A DNA stretch of 64,000 nt from Myxococcales bacterium (GCA_019634415.1 JAHQVJ010000164.1:1-64000); one strand, 5' to 3'. Counted from the first letter of the stretch, positions 26,314-35,491 are shown. Numbers and translations: made by a program. The notes: generated by a model not told the origin, from the sequence alone.

Positions 26314-26738
26314 CAGTCGAGGCCAGGCAGCCACCGGCGTCGCAGCGGGACCGACAGCACGAGTCCCAGGCACACGGCGTGCATCGCACTCGCCGCGAAG
26401 AACATCGTCCACCCGAAGATCTGCACCATGAAGAAGTCGGGCCATGGCGCAGACAGATGGACCAAGAAGGCTGACATCGCGTCCCAGATCCCCACCACGT
26501 TCCACGACACGATGCCGAGCAGCGCCCCCAGACCGCGCCCCCACAGGAGCAGCGCCACCACCGCCAGCGCCGACACCCCCACCACCGCATCGCCCACCAA
26601 CGGCATGAGCCAGGCCGCTGGAGGATCGCCGGGCTGGGTGCCCCCTGCATCCAGGACGTAGGCCAGCGTCATGGCGCGGCCCGACAGCATCACGGTGAAG
26701 ACCAACACGACGATCCCTCGCCATCCCAAGCCGTCCAC
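26313..26738 (-). CDS. small four-helix membrane protein
   Basis: The protein is about 141 residues with four predicted membrane helices (IVVLVFTVMLSG, LVGDAVVGVSALAVVALLLW, LGALLGIVSWNVVGI, FFMVQIFGWTMFFAASAMHAVCLGLVLSV) and a basic C terminus. The start chosen is a GTG preceded by AAAGGAG; an upstream ATG lies within the operator. No family was recognised. It is divergent from a TetR regulator and shares its operator region, so it is probably the repressed target. Confidence 0.7.
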   Translation of the reverse strand: MDGLGWRGIVVLVFTVMLSGRAMTLAYVLDAGGTQPGDPPAAWLMPLVGDAVVGVSALAVVALLLWGRGLGALLGIVSWNVVGIWDAMSAFLVHLSAPWPDFFMVQIFGWTMFFAASAMHAVCLGLVLSVPLRRRWLPGLD

Positions 26739-26752
26739 GGTCACTCTCCTTT

Positions 26753-26770
26753 GTATGTCGGTCGTCATAC
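26753..26770. promoter_or_regulatory. TetR-type operator between divergent genes
   Basis: GTATGTCG and CGTCATAC form an 18-base near-perfect palindrome (one mismatch pair), in an AT-richer strip. It lies between the membrane-protein start (26738) and the TetR start (26804). Length and placement fit a TetR dimer site. Confidence 0.6.
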
Positions 26771-26803
26771 TAATGCATGACGGGTATCCTACAACCGAGG
26801 CAC

Positions 26804-27391
26804 ATGCGCTACGACGCCGACCACAAGCAGCGAAGCCGCGGCCGCATCCTGGAGGCGGCGCGTCGTCTCTTTCGGCGCGACGGGTTCGACGGTGCCTCCA
26901 TCGACCAGGTGATGAAGGCGGCGGGGCTCACGAGGGGTGCGTTCTACGCGCACTTCTCGAGCAAGGAAGACCTCGTCGCACACGTGCTCGACATCGAGGC
27001 GGGGCTCGTGAAGGCGCTGCACGACGCAGCGGCTGGCCCGAGACCGCGCACCGACGCGCTGGCAGCCTTGCAGCACTACCTGGCCACCTCCGAGCGGCGC
27101 GACGTGGCGACGGGCTGCCCCTTGGTGGCCCATCCGGTGGACGCGGTGCGCGGTGGCGACGAGCGGCGCGCCGGCTACGGTCGCCGGCTGCAGAGCCTGG
27201 TGGACGGAGTGCGAGCCTCGCTGGACGGTCCGAGCGCCAACGACGACGCTCTGATGGTGTCGATCCTGGCAGTGGCGGGGGGGCTGCTGCGCGCCGCCGT
27301 GCCCGATGGGGAGCTCGCCGATCGCGTGGAAGCCGCCTGCCGATCCGAGATCGAGTCCCGGATGAGCGAGGGCACGGACCACGCGGATTGA
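26804..27391 (+). CDS. TetR/AcrR family transcriptional regulator
   Basis: The protein is about 195 residues. The N-terminal helix-turn-helix is RGRILEAARRLFRRDGFDGASIDQVMKAAGLTRGAFYAHFSSKEDL, with the classic TetR signature. The C-terminal ligand domain is not assignable. An ATG at 26777 would add nine residues but has no ribosome site; GAGG precedes 26804. It probably represses itself and the divergent membrane protein through the 26753 palindrome. Confidence 0.9.
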   Translation: MRYDADHKQRSRGRILEAARRLFRRDGFDGASIDQVMKAAGLTRGAFYAHFSSKEDLVAHVLDIEAGLVKALHDAAAGPRPRTDALAALQHYLATSERRDVATGCPLVAHPVDAVRGGDERRAGYGRRLQSLVDGVRASLDGPSANDDALMVSILAVAGGLLRAAVPDGELADRVEAACRSEIESRMSEGTDHAD

Positions 27392-27443
27392 ACCGCCCGT
27401 TCGGGCAGGTGTGCACAACCGCCGGAATCGGTATCGACCCCCG

Positions 27444-28568
27444 ATGACGTCTCATCTGTTGGAAACCACCGACCCCGACTTCGCCCCCCTGTCGCTGGAC
27501 GTGCGACGCGCCATCGAGCGGGGTCTGGTGGGAGCCGTCGCCCACCACGGCAAGCTCACGCGCACCCAGCGGCGCATCCTGCGCGCCATCGGTAGCTCGA
27601 TCCTGGGCATCGACTTCGACGTGGAGCACGAGACGGCGGCCACCGCCGAGGAGCTGGCCCAGGCGCTGCACGATCAGCCGGAGCCCATCCGCCACCGCGT
27701 GGTCCAGTTCATGATGGTCCTGGAGCTGATCCTCGATCCGCTCCCGAGGGAGGTCGCCGAGCGCGTCGAGACCTACGCCGAGGCGCTCCAGGTGCAAGAC
27801 GATCTGCTGGGGATCGGCCGCGAGTACGCCGAGCAAGCCTTCGGCCTGGCGCTCAAGGACCTGGATCGCAACGGGTACTTCCACGACTTCGACGACCACG
27901 GCGATCTGGAGAAGCGCCTGCACGTCAGCTCCCACCTGACGGAGCCCTTCGAGCACGTGGAGCACGACGAGACCCTGCTGGCAGCGTGGCAGTCGCTACG
28001 CGACCTGCCAGAGGGCAGCCTGGGACGGGCCACCTGGAGGTTCTACGCCTCGCGTGGCTTCCCCTTCCCCGGCTCCCCGGGCTCGGTGGCACCGAGCCTC
28101 GCACAGCACGACTTCGTCCACGTGCTCGCTGGCTACGGGGCCACCATGGAGGGGGAGATCGAGACCTTCGCCTTCATCAGCGCCGCCAACCCCGATCCCC
28201 ACGGGTTCTCCTGGCTCGCCACGGTGCTGGGGGTGTTCGAGACGGGCTACGTGCCGACGGCCGCTGGAGGCGTGCTGGAGGCGGACCGAGGCCACCTCGA
28301 CGACGAGGGCATGTGCATTCGGCTGGCGGACGCCCTGCGACGCGGCCGGCCGGTGCAGCGCGACCTGGTGGGCGGGGTGGACTGGTTCGAGCTGGCGCCG
28401 CTGTCCCTCGACGAGGTCCGGCGGCAGCTGGGCGTGCCCCCGAAGAGCGAGGCGGCGACGCGTGCCGGGTCGGCGGACGTGGACGAGCGAGGCGGCTACT
28501 CGACATGGCAGATCGAGCACGGCGATGCAGCACTACAGCGCTGGCGTGCCGCCGACGCCTCATCGTAG
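27444..28568 (+). CDS. COQ4-like protein with N-terminal TerB-like region
   Basis: The protein is about 374 residues. Residues about 20-160 are helical (GAVAHHGKLTRTQRRILRAIGSSILGIDF), resembling the TerB fold. Residues about 185-330 resemble COQ4. LPEGSLGRATWRFYASRGF is followed by HDFVH (222-226), eleven residues, then Glu238, which is the HDxxH-x11-E metal motif of that family. COQ4 acts in ubiquinone synthesis, where it is implicated in C1 decarboxylation and hydroxylation. No other ubiquinone genes are present here. It converges on a glycosyltransferase gene with a nine-base overlap. Confidence 0.65.
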   Translation: MTSHLLETTDPDFAPLSLDVRRAIERGLVGAVAHHGKLTRTQRRILRAIGSSILGIDFDVEHETAATAEELAQALHDQPEPIRHRVVQFMMVLELILDPLPREVAERVETYAEALQVQDDLLGIGREYAEQAFGLALKDLDRNGYFHDFDDHGDLEKRLHVSSHLTEPFEHVEHDETLLAAWQSLRDLPEGSLGRATWRFYASRGFPFPGSPGSVAPSLAQHDFVHVLAGYGATMEGEIETFAFISAANPDPHGFSWLATVLGVFETGYVPTAAGGVLEADRGHLDDEGMCIRLADALRRGRPVQRDLVGGVDWFELAPLSLDEVRRQLGVPPKSEAATRAGSADVDERGGYSTWQIEHGDAALQRWRAADASS

Positions 28569-30089
28569 GCGACCTCGAAGCACCTCGACGTCCGCCGCGG
28601 ACATCCCCGTGAGCTCGGCTCCCCGGACCGCCTCCAGCGCGAGCCCGTGCTCCTCGATGCGCACCAGACCTTCGATGGCCGACAGCCACTGCTCGGGGGT
28701 GGACGGAGGCGGCTCCAGGCGCATCGCCGCAGCCCCCCGCGGCTCGTCCCAGCCTCCCACCACCACCTCGGCGAACAAGCGATGGGCCAGCACGTCCGCG
28801 CGCTCGGGGGCGATCGCCTCGGCCTTGCGGTAGGCGCCCAGCGCCTCCTCGAAGCGACCGGCGCCCCCGAGGGCCGAGCCCAGGTTGACGTAGCGCCCGA
28901 CGTGCTCGCCGGGCTGGCGCTGATCGTGCTCCCACAGCGCCAGGGAGCTGCGGTAGTCGCGCACCCGCTGCATCGACGTCACGGCGAGCGCCCCACACAC
29001 CGCCACGCCGAGCAAGCTGGCCCCCAGCCGCTGCGAGCGAGCGAAGGCCACCAGCCCCCAAGCCACTCCCACAGCGGGCGCGAGGCTCGCCGCCAGCGGG
29101 TAGCGATCGGCAGCCCAGAAGGCCAAGGGCACCATGCCGCTGACGGGCAGCATGGGGAGCACCCAGGCACCCACCAGCACCGTGGGCCATCGGTCGCCCT
29201 GCGACCACGCCCACCCCGCCCAGGCCACCGCCGACAGCAACGCAGCGACCCCGAGTCCCACCCAGGCCCCAGGCGCGTCGGGGATCACCACGATGGCCGC
29301 GAGCGAGTCCGGCCACACCAGCTGGTGCAGCCAGCGTCCATGGCTGAAGAAGAACAGCCCCACCGGCGACAGCGCCTCGGGCCACGACGGCACGTCTCCC
29401 TGCGCGAAGGCCCAGCGTGCCACGATCCCATCGACGAGCCCGAGGGCCAGCAGCCCACCGGTGAGCCGCGTGGCGTGGGCCGCCCCGCGCTGCGCCCAGG
29501 CCACGCCCCAGAACACCCCGGCGATGGGGAACACCATCGACTTCGACAGCAGCGCGGAAAGCCAGCAAACGGATGCCAGCAGCCGCCTGCGCCCACTGGG
29601 CTCGGCGCCCTCGGCCTCCATCCCGCGCGACTCCGGCCACAGCAGCAGGCCCGTGGCCACCACGAGCGCCAGCGACAGCACGTCCTTGCGGGAGCTCATC
29701 CACGCCACGCTCTCCACCCGCAGCGGATGCAGCGCCCACAGCGCCACCGCCCATCCCGCCACCGCAGGCGACAGCCCCCAGCGCTGCAGCAGCCACCCGA
29801 TCCCCACCGCCGATGCGGCGAACAGGCCCAGATCGAGGGCGTGGTTCACGACGGGGGTGAGCGCTCCGGCGGCGTGCTGGAGCCAGAAGATGCCCCGCAG
29901 CAGCGGGTAGTAGGCGCGGTCGTAGGGCTCGGCCAGCACGGTGGCCAGGGCCTGGCCCAGCGGCTGCTGCAGCGCCGGATCCATCAGGATCTTGGGGTCG
30001 TCGAAGTTGAGCCAGGCCCCCTGTAGGCCTGGGGCGTAGACGATCAGCAGGACGACGAGGAGCACTGCGACGGCGCGGGTGAACGACAC
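28560..30089 (-). CDS. TMTC-like GT-C membrane glycosyltransferase with C-terminal TPRs
   Basis: The protein is about 509 residues with about ten membrane helices. The N-terminal loop carries WLNFDDPKILMDP and LWALHPLRVESVAWMSSRKDVL. The HPLRVE-SVAW-RKD pattern is the signature of the TMTC/DUF1736-like tetratricopeptide mannosyltransferases. The C-terminal part (about 395-500) has helical repeats (YVNLGSALGGAGRFEEALGAYRKAEAIAPE). It probably glycosylates exported proteins or a lipid-linked sugar. It begins with GTG and has no clear ribosome site, so the start is uncertain. Confidence 0.8.
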   Translation of the reverse strand: MSFTRAVAVLLVVLLIVYAPGLQGAWLNFDDPKILMDPALQQPLGQALATVLAEPYDRAYYPLLRGIFWLQHAAGALTPVVNHALDLGLFAASAVGIGWLLQRWGLSPAVAGWAVALWALHPLRVESVAWMSSRKDVLSLALVVATGLLLWPESRGMEAEGAEPSGRRRLLASVCWLSALLSKSMVFPIAGVFWGVAWAQRGAAHATRLTGGLLALGLVDGIVARWAFAQGDVPSWPEALSPVGLFFFSHGRWLHQLVWPDSLAAIVVIPDAPGAWVGLGVAALLSAVAWAGWAWSQGDRWPTVLVGAWVLPMLPVSGMVPLAFWAADRYPLAASLAPAVGVAWGLVAFARSQRLGASLLGVAVCGALAVTSMQRVRDYRSSLALWEHDQRQPGEHVGRYVNLGSALGGAGRFEEALGAYRKAEAIAPERADVLAHRLFAEVVVGGWDEPRGAAAMRLEPPPSTPEQWLSAIEGLVRIEEHGLALEAVRGAELTGMSAADVEVLRGRLR

Positions 30090-30108
30090 GCCGCGCAGCC
30101 TACCAGCG

Positions 30109-30699
30109 TCACTCGATGCGCGCGCGCTCCATCTGCACGTGCCGCAGCTCCCCGCCGCTGCTCACCCACAGCTCCACCGGCGTTCCGGGCGCGCCCGTGA
30201 CCACTCGGATGAACTGCGACGACGACATCGCCTCGGTGCTCGTGTCGTCCACCTTCACCACCCGGTCCCCCGGGCGCAGGCCCGCGAGATCCGCCGGCGA
30301 TCCGGAGACGATGTGGGTGAGGAGCACCATGGAGCCCATGGGACGGAACTCGGCGCCCATGCCTGCAATGGGACCCGCGGGCAGGTCGAAGGTGATGTGC
30401 ATGGCGCGCTCGTCACCGTCGAGCTTCACCGGGGTGCTGAACACCCGCAGGCGGCCGTCCTGCCGCCAGCCGCGCACGGCACACGTGAGCCAGCCAGCGT
30501 CGACCACGGCCGCATCTGCGCCCAGCTCGACGTCCCAGTCGCCGCAGCCGATGAGGTCCACCCCCGACGAGCCGGGCCCGTCCGGGATCGTCCACGACAG
30601 CTCGGTCTCGTGATCCGTCCATGGACCCGAGCAGCTCATGGTTTCCCCGCTCGACGCCGCCCCCGACGCGACGACTGCAGCTACGACGACCGTACGCAT
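30109..30699 (-). CDS. exported PDZ-domain protein
   Basis: The protein is about 196 residues. A signal peptide (MRTVVVAAVVASGAASS) is followed by a Trp/Cys-containing beta-rich domain (TEWSL-like). A C-terminal PDZ domain ends it (LLTHIVSGSPADLAGLRPGDRVVKVDD, FIRVVTGAPGTPVELWV). PDZ domains bind protein C termini; no protease domain is attached, so it may be an adaptor or sensor. The ATG follows CGGAG. It lies between the glycosyltransferase and the divergent lysine/aspartate gene. Confidence 0.8.
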   Translation of the reverse strand: MRTVVVAAVVASGAASSGETMSCSGPWTDHETELSWTIPDGPGSSGVDLIGCGDWDVELGADAAVVDAGWLTCAVRGWRQDGRLRVFSTPVKLDGDERAMHITFDLPAGPIAGMGAEFRPMGSMVLLTHIVSGSPADLAGLRPGDRVVKVDDTSTEAMSSSQFIRVVTGAPGTPVELWVSSGGELRHVQMERARIE

Positions 30700-30800
30700 G
30701 CTGACTCCGTGTTCCTCCGATCAGGATAGCGGTGGTGCGCCGAGCGACGATGTCACAGCCTGTCTGTTCGTTATGGCCCGACAAAAGCGAGCACTGACCG

Positions 30801-33377
30801 ATGTCCAGCCCCTTTGCGATCCTGAAGTTCGGAGGAACCAGCGTGTCCAGCCCCACCGGCTGGAGCACGATCGCGGCGCAAGCTCGCCGACACCAGGCGA
30901 AAGGCGCCGTGCCCGTGCTCGTGTGCTCGGCGCTGGCGGGCACCACCGACGCCCTCGAGGCGTTGCTCGCAGCTGCCATCGAGGGCGGCGACGTGGAGGC
31001 CGCGGTTCGCGACGTGCAGTCGCTGCATGCCTCCTTCGCCGACACACACGGAGTGTCGCTTCAGGTTCTCGAGGCCGATCTCGCCACGCTGCGGCGCCTG
31101 GCGCTGGGGGCCAGCCTGCTTGCCGAGGTGTCGCCTCGCGTGCGCGCCGAGGTGCTGGCGCTCGGGGAGTTGATGAGCACGCGGCTGGGTCGTGCGGTGC
31201 TGAACCGCATGGAGCTGTCCACCCACTGGCTCGACGCGCGCACCGCCATGCGAGCCCGTCCCGCGGCGGTGGCGTCGCGCCATCACCTGGCCGCCGAGGT
31301 GGACTTCACCGCCGATCCCGCGCTACAGCAGGCGCTCGCGGCCCACTCGTGCGTGATCACCCAGGGCTTCATCGCGAGCGACGAGCGCGGCGAGACCTGT
31401 GTGCTCGGCCGCGGAGGCTCCGACACCAGCGCCGCGGTCCTCGCGGGCAAGCTGCAGGCGGAGGTGTGCGAGATTTGGACGGACGTGCCCGGCATGTTCA
31501 CCGCCGATCCGCGCACGCAGCCCGGGGCGCGCTTGCTCCGCGAGCTCGACTACGCCGAGGCCATGGAGATCGCCACCACCGGCGCCAAGGTGCTCCACCC
31601 CCGAGCGCTGGCCCCGGTGCAGGCCCACGGCATCGAGATGCACATCCGGTGCACGCCCAAGCCCGAGCTGCCGGGCACGCGCATCGCCGCCGACGCGCCC
31701 TCGGGCCCCGCCCAGGTCAAGGCGCTGTCGTGCCGCCGCGGCCTGGTGCTGGTGAGCATGGAGACGCTGGGGATGTGGCAGCAGGTGGGCTTCCTGGCCG
31801 ACGTCTTCGCGGTGTTCCGCGACCACGGGCTGTCGGTGGACACCGTGAGCACGTCGGAGACCAACGTGACGGTGACCCTGGACCCCACCGCCAACACCAT
31901 GCCGCCCGAGGTGATGGAGGCCCTGCTGGCGGACCTCTCTCCGCACTGCCACGCCACCCTGATCTCCGCCTGCGCCAGCGTGAGCCTGGTGGGCCGCGGG
32001 ATCCGCTCCATCCTGCACCGACTGGCCCCCGCGCTGGAGCAGTTCGAGGAGCAGCGGGTCCACCTGGTGAGCCAGGCGGCGAGCGACCTGAACCTCACCT
32101 TCGTGGTGGACGAGGACACGGCCAGCGGACTGCTCGCCAAGCTGCACTCCTTGCTCTTCGCCCATCGCGGCGCCGACGCGCTCCTGGGACCGACGTGGCG
32201 AGAGCTGTTCGCCCCTGCCACCTCGGACGCCCCTCGGGTCACCACGCGCCCCTGGTGGCAGGTCCGGCGCAGCGAGCTGCTCGACGTGGCTCGGGCCGGC
32301 ACCCCCGTCTACGTCTACGATGCCCCCACCCTCGTCGAGCGAGCCACCCAGCTCACCTCGCTGCGCAGCATCTCCACGGCACTCTACGCCATGAAGGCCA
32401 ACGCCCACCCCGACGTGCTCCGCCTGTTCGCGGAGCACGGACTGGGCTTCGAGTGCGTGAGCCTCGGCGAGGTGCAGCGAGTGCACGAGGTCGTGGGCCA
32501 CGGCGCCCAGATCCTCTACACCCCCAACTTCGCACCCCGAGAGGAGATCGAGGCTGCCCTGGCTCTGCCGCTGACCCTCACCCTCGACAACCTCCATCCG
32601 CTACAGGCCTGGCCCGAGCTGTTCTCGGATCGCGAGGTGTTCGTGCGCCTCGATCCGGGACGTGGCCGAGGGCACCATCGCAAGGTGCGCACCGCGGGCG
32701 CCCACTCGAAGTTCGGTGTGGCCAGCGACCAGCTCGACGCGCTGCAGACGCTCACCGAGGCCTGCGGATGCAAGGTGGTGGGGCTGCACGCCCACGCCGG
32801 CAGCGGCGTGCTCGAGGCCACGGCCTGGCAGCAGACCGCGTCGTTCCTGGCCCACGTCGCCCAGCGCTTCGATCAGGTGCGCGTGCTCGATCTCGGAGGC
32901 GGCTTGGGGGTGCCCGACCGTCCGGGCCGGGGTGCCTTCGACCTGGCAGCCCTCGACGACACCTTGTCGGCCGTGGTGGATGCCCATCCACATCTCGAGC
33001 TGTGGCTCGAGCCGGGCCGTTTCCTGGTGGCGGAAGCGGGCGTGCTGCTCGCACGGACCACCCAGCTCAAGCGCAAGGGAGATCTGAGGTACGTGGGCGT
33101 GGACGCGGGCATGCACACGCTGCTGCGCCCAGCGCTGTACGGGGCCTACCACCACGTGGTCGACCTCACACAGCTCGACGCGCCTCCCACCCAGACGGCC
33201 ACGGTGGTGGGTCCCATCTGCGAGACGGGGGACGTGCTGGCCCGCGACCGCCGGTTGCCCGATGTGACCGAGGGAGACGTGCTGCTGTTCGATACCGCTG
33301 GCGCCTACGGGGCCGCCATGGCCAACGAGTACAACCTGCGGGGACGGCCACGAGAGCACCTGCTGCGCCGAGGGTGA
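30801..33377 (+). CDS. bifunctional aspartate kinase / diaminopimelate decarboxylase
   Basis: The protein is about 858 residues. Residues 1 to about 280 form the kinase (FAILKFGGTSVSS, VITQGFIASDERGETCVLGRGGSDTSAA). ACT-type regulatory segments lie around 300-450. From about 480 a fold-type III decarboxylase follows (PVYVYDAP, ALYAMKANAHP with Lys532 for PLP, LDLGGGLGVPD, GPICETGDVLARDR). It catalyses the first and last steps of lysine synthesis in one chain. Fused forms are known in several phyla. The separate asd/dap genes are not nearby. Allosteric lysine/threonine feedback is likely through the ACT part. Confidence 0.93.
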   Translation: MSSPFAILKFGGTSVSSPTGWSTIAAQARRHQAKGAVPVLVCSALAGTTDALEALLAAAIEGGDVEAAVRDVQSLHASFADTHGVSLQVLEADLATLRRLALGASLLAEVSPRVRAEVLALGELMSTRLGRAVLNRMELSTHWLDARTAMRARPAAVASRHHLAAEVDFTADPALQQALAAHSCVITQGFIASDERGETCVLGRGGSDTSAAVLAGKLQAEVCEIWTDVPGMFTADPRTQPGARLLRELDYAEAMEIATTGAKVLHPRALAPVQAHGIEMHIRCTPKPELPGTRIAADAPSGPAQVKALSCRRGLVLVSMETLGMWQQVGFLADVFAVFRDHGLSVDTVSTSETNVTVTLDPTANTMPPEVMEALLADLSPHCHATLISACASVSLVGRGIRSILHRLAPALEQFEEQRVHLVSQAASDLNLTFVVDEDTASGLLAKLHSLLFAHRGADALLGPTWRELFAPATSDAPRVTTRPWWQVRRSELLDVARAGTPVYVYDAPTLVERATQLTSLRSISTALYAMKANAHPDVLRLFAEHGLGFECVSLGEVQRVHEVVGHGAQILYTPNFAPREEIEAALALPLTLTLDNLHPLQAWPELFSDREVFVRLDPGRGRGHHRKVRTAGAHSKFGVASDQLDALQTLTEACGCKVVGLHAHAGSGVLEATAWQQTASFLAHVAQRFDQVRVLDLGGGLGVPDRPGRGAFDLAALDDTLSAVVDAHPHLELWLEPGRFLVAEAGVLLARTTQLKRKGDLRYVGVDAGMHTLLRPALYGAYHHVVDLTQLDAPPTQTATVVGPICETGDVLARDRRLPDVTEGDVLLFDTAGAYGAAMANEYNLRGRPREHLLRRG

Positions 33378-33389
33378 CGCGGCGGTCGG

Positions 33390-33791
33390 CTACGCGTCCC
33401 GTCCGAACACGACCTCGCTCCCGTCGGAGACACAGTCGAGCGCGTCCTCGGCAGACAGGGAGCAGTCGACGACTTCGACGGGTTCTCCTTCGCAGCCCTC
33501 GTCCACGAGCTCGGATCCGTTCCACATCTTGAAGGAGGTGCAGGTGAGCTCGAGGGAGTAGTCCGCCTCGGTGACCTCCTCCCAAGCCACGTCCCAGGCA
33601 CCCTCCAGGGTCAGCTCCTGAAGCCTCCCGAGCCTGCTCCAGGTTCCGCCACCGTCCCCCGTCAGCTCGAGCCGCTCCGTCGCGATCGCGTTCTGGAACG
33701 TCCAGGCGCCAACAATGGACTCGGATGCACAGCCCGTCATCGTGGATGCCAGGAGGATCCCCGCTCCCCCCCACCGGCGTACTTCCTTCAT
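33390..33791 (-). CDS. small lipoprotein (paralogue A)
   Basis: The protein is about 133 residues. The ATG follows GGGAGGACTG, and the signal ends in TMTGC. The body pattern (IVGAWTFQ, ATERLELTGDGGGTWS, ADYSLELTCTSF, C-x-G-x4-V-x-V-x-D-C, DALDCV) is shared with the gene at 34583-34990, so the two are paralogues. No known family was recognised. It may be a lipocalin-like beta-barrel, given the G-x-W start and strand pattern, but that is speculative. Confidence 0.7.
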   Translation of the reverse strand: MKEVRRWGGAGILLASTMTGCASESIVGAWTFQNAIATERLELTGDGGGTWSRLGRLQELTLEGAWDVAWEEVTEADYSLELTCTSFKMWNGSELVDEGCEGEPVEVVDCSLSAEDALDCVSDGSEVVFGRDA

Positions 33792-34015
33792 CAGTCCTCC
33801 CTGATCGTCGAACAGAGCATACCCATCCAGGCGTCGTGACAATTGAACAATCAGGACGACCGCCGCCACCGAACGACATCCAGGTGAGCTGCTCGCCGCG
33901 AACCTGCGCTTTTCCTGGCGTGCCCCGTGGCGTGTCCACGTATGGGAGCATGACACCACGCACCTACCACATGACCGGGCTTCTCGAGCGCCACACGAAG
34001 CCCTAGGAGACCGCC

Positions 34016-34579
34016 ATGATCACCGCCCTGCTGGCTGCACAGCTCGCCACCCCGGCCCTCGCCAAGGACAGCAACGGAGGCATCGGCCTGTGGGTCGGCA
34101 CCGAGGCGCTCACACCGTTCATGGGCGGCTTCCACGTGGAGCTGGGGCTCGGCTTCAACAAGACCCGGATCAGCGCGTCCACCACCTGGGTGGAGCGCCC
34201 CGCGTTCCTCACCCCCGGCCAGGACTACACCGAGTACCGGCGCTACGCCGACGTGCACCTCACCCACTTCCTGGGCAAGGGGCAGCGCGGCTTCAACATC
34301 GGAGGCGGGGTCACCGTCTTCTACGACGTCGACATCACCCAGATCGGCTCCGACGAGAAGCTCGACGCGCCCACCTTCGGTCGGGTGGCGGCCCGCGCGG
34401 GCTACGCCCTGTTCCCCTCCAAGAAGCTCGGCTTGTACATCGAGCCGGCCATCGTGGCGGGGCTGGCGGTGGGGGTGCAGGACATCGAGTTCACCGATCT
34501 CGGTGCCTACAACACTGGACTCATCGACGTCAGCGGTCCCCTGCTCCTGGTGGGCTGGCGCTTCGGCCTCACGGACTGA
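34016..34579 (+). CDS. putative outer-membrane beta-barrel protein
   Basis: The protein is about 187 residues. A signal peptide (MITALLAAQLATPALAKD) is followed by alternating strands (VELGLGFNKTRISASTTWV, FNIGGGVTVFYDVD, LYIEPAIVAGLAVGVQDIEF, LLLVGWRFGLTD) with a terminal aromatic residue pattern typical of outer-membrane barrels. TAGGAGACCGCC precedes the ATG. It sits between the two paralogous lipoprotein genes on the other strand. Confidence 0.72.
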   Translation: MITALLAAQLATPALAKDSNGGIGLWVGTEALTPFMGGFHVELGLGFNKTRISASTTWVERPAFLTPGQDYTEYRRYADVHLTHFLGKGQRGFNIGGGVTVFYDVDITQIGSDEKLDAPTFGRVAARAGYALFPSKKLGLYIEPAIVAGLAVGVQDIEFTDLGAYNTGLIDVSGPLLLVGWRFGLTD

Positions 34580-34582
34580 TCC

Positions 34583-34990
34583 CTACCGGCCCCGCTGGAA
34601 CTCCGTCTCGCTGGGGCCGTTCACGCAGTCGAGGGTGTCGTCCGCGGTGACCACGCAGTCGAAGATCCCAGCCGGGCCTCCGCATTCCACGTCCTTGGTC
34701 GTCGTTCCCTCGCCCACCACCCACGACGTGCAGAAGACCAACAGGCGGTAGGCGGCGTCGGCGTCCACCTCCCACACCACGTTCCCCTCCCCGTTCACGG
34801 GGGTGCCAGCGGTGCCGGAGGAGACGTAGCTCCAGTCTCCTCCGCCGCGCCGATCCAGGTCGAACGTCTCCGTGACGGAGCGCCCCTCCCAGATCCAGAG
34901 GCCCACGACGGGGTCACCGCCGCAGCCAGCGGCCCCCCACGCCGCGATCCCGAGAGTCAGGACGACCCACGGCGAGGTGCGCTGGCGCAT
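34583..34990 (-). CDS. small lipoprotein (paralogue B)
   Basis: The protein is about 135 residues. The signal ends in GAAGC. The shared pattern with paralogue A is VVGLWIWEG, VTETFDLDRRGGGDWS, AAYRLLVFCTSW, ECGGPAGIFDCV and DTLDCV. The conserved Gly-x-Trp, GGG-x-W and cysteines suggest a common small beta fold stabilised by disulfides. Identity is moderate. The gene is tail-to-tail with the barrel gene. Confidence 0.7.
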   Translation of the reverse strand: MRQRTSPWVVLTLGIAAWGAAGCGGDPVVGLWIWEGRSVTETFDLDRRGGGDWSYVSSGTAGTPVNGEGNVVWEVDADAAYRLLVFCTSWVVGEGTTTKDVECGGPAGIFDCVVTADDTLDCVNGPSETEFQRGR

Positions 34991-35008
34991 GCTGCCTCCC
35001 GCGGCAGT

Positions 35009-35491
35009 CTACTTCGCGAGGGCCGCCTTCACCGCAGCCACGTTGGCGTCGGTGGGGGCGCCGCTGCCCTTCCACTGCAACGCGCCAGCCTTGTCCACCA
35101 CCACGATCGCCACCTCGTCCGCCGACGAGATCCCCAGCGCGGAGCGCACGGAATCCGCCGAGGACCAGACCACGGCGATGTGGGAGCGGGCCTCGTCATC
35201 GGAGATGGTGGCCTTCATGGCCGTGGAGATCACGAGCTGCATGGGCGTGGACACGTCCATGAACGGCAGCTCCAGCCAGTCCACCTTGCCCGCGCTGGCC
35301 ATCGAGGAGAGGTGGGGTCGCCAAGCGTTGGAGACCTCCTGGTGCTCCCGCTCGAAGGAGATCACGAGCACGGTGCGATCCGCCTTCAGGCCCGAGGGCA
35401 GCTCGATGGCGTCGCCCGCCAGGGTCTCGGTGCTCACCGAGGGTAGGTTCTGAGCAAGGGCCACACTGGCCAGACCGTACACGAGCCACAT
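35009..35491 (-). CDS. exported thioredoxin-like-fold protein
   Basis: The protein is about 160 residues with a signal peptide (MWLVYGLASVALAQN). LPSVSTETLAGDAIELP and DRTVLVISFEREHQEVSNAWRPHL resemble the start of ATP10/thioredoxin-fold proteins. The end EVAIVVVDKAGALQWKGSGAPTDANVAAVKAAL resembles the terminal strand-helix of that fold. No CxxC is present, so a redox role is unlikely. ATP10 homologues assist membrane ATP-synthase assembly, but the assignment here is weak. GGAGGAG lies at good spacing before the ATG. Confidence 0.6.
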   Translation of the reverse strand: MWLVYGLASVALAQNLPSVSTETLAGDAIELPSGLKADRTVLVISFEREHQEVSNAWRPHLSSMASAGKVDWLELPFMDVSTPMQLVISTAMKATISDDEARSHIAVVWSSADSVRSALGISSADEVAIVVVDKAGALQWKGSGAPTDANVAAVKAALAK

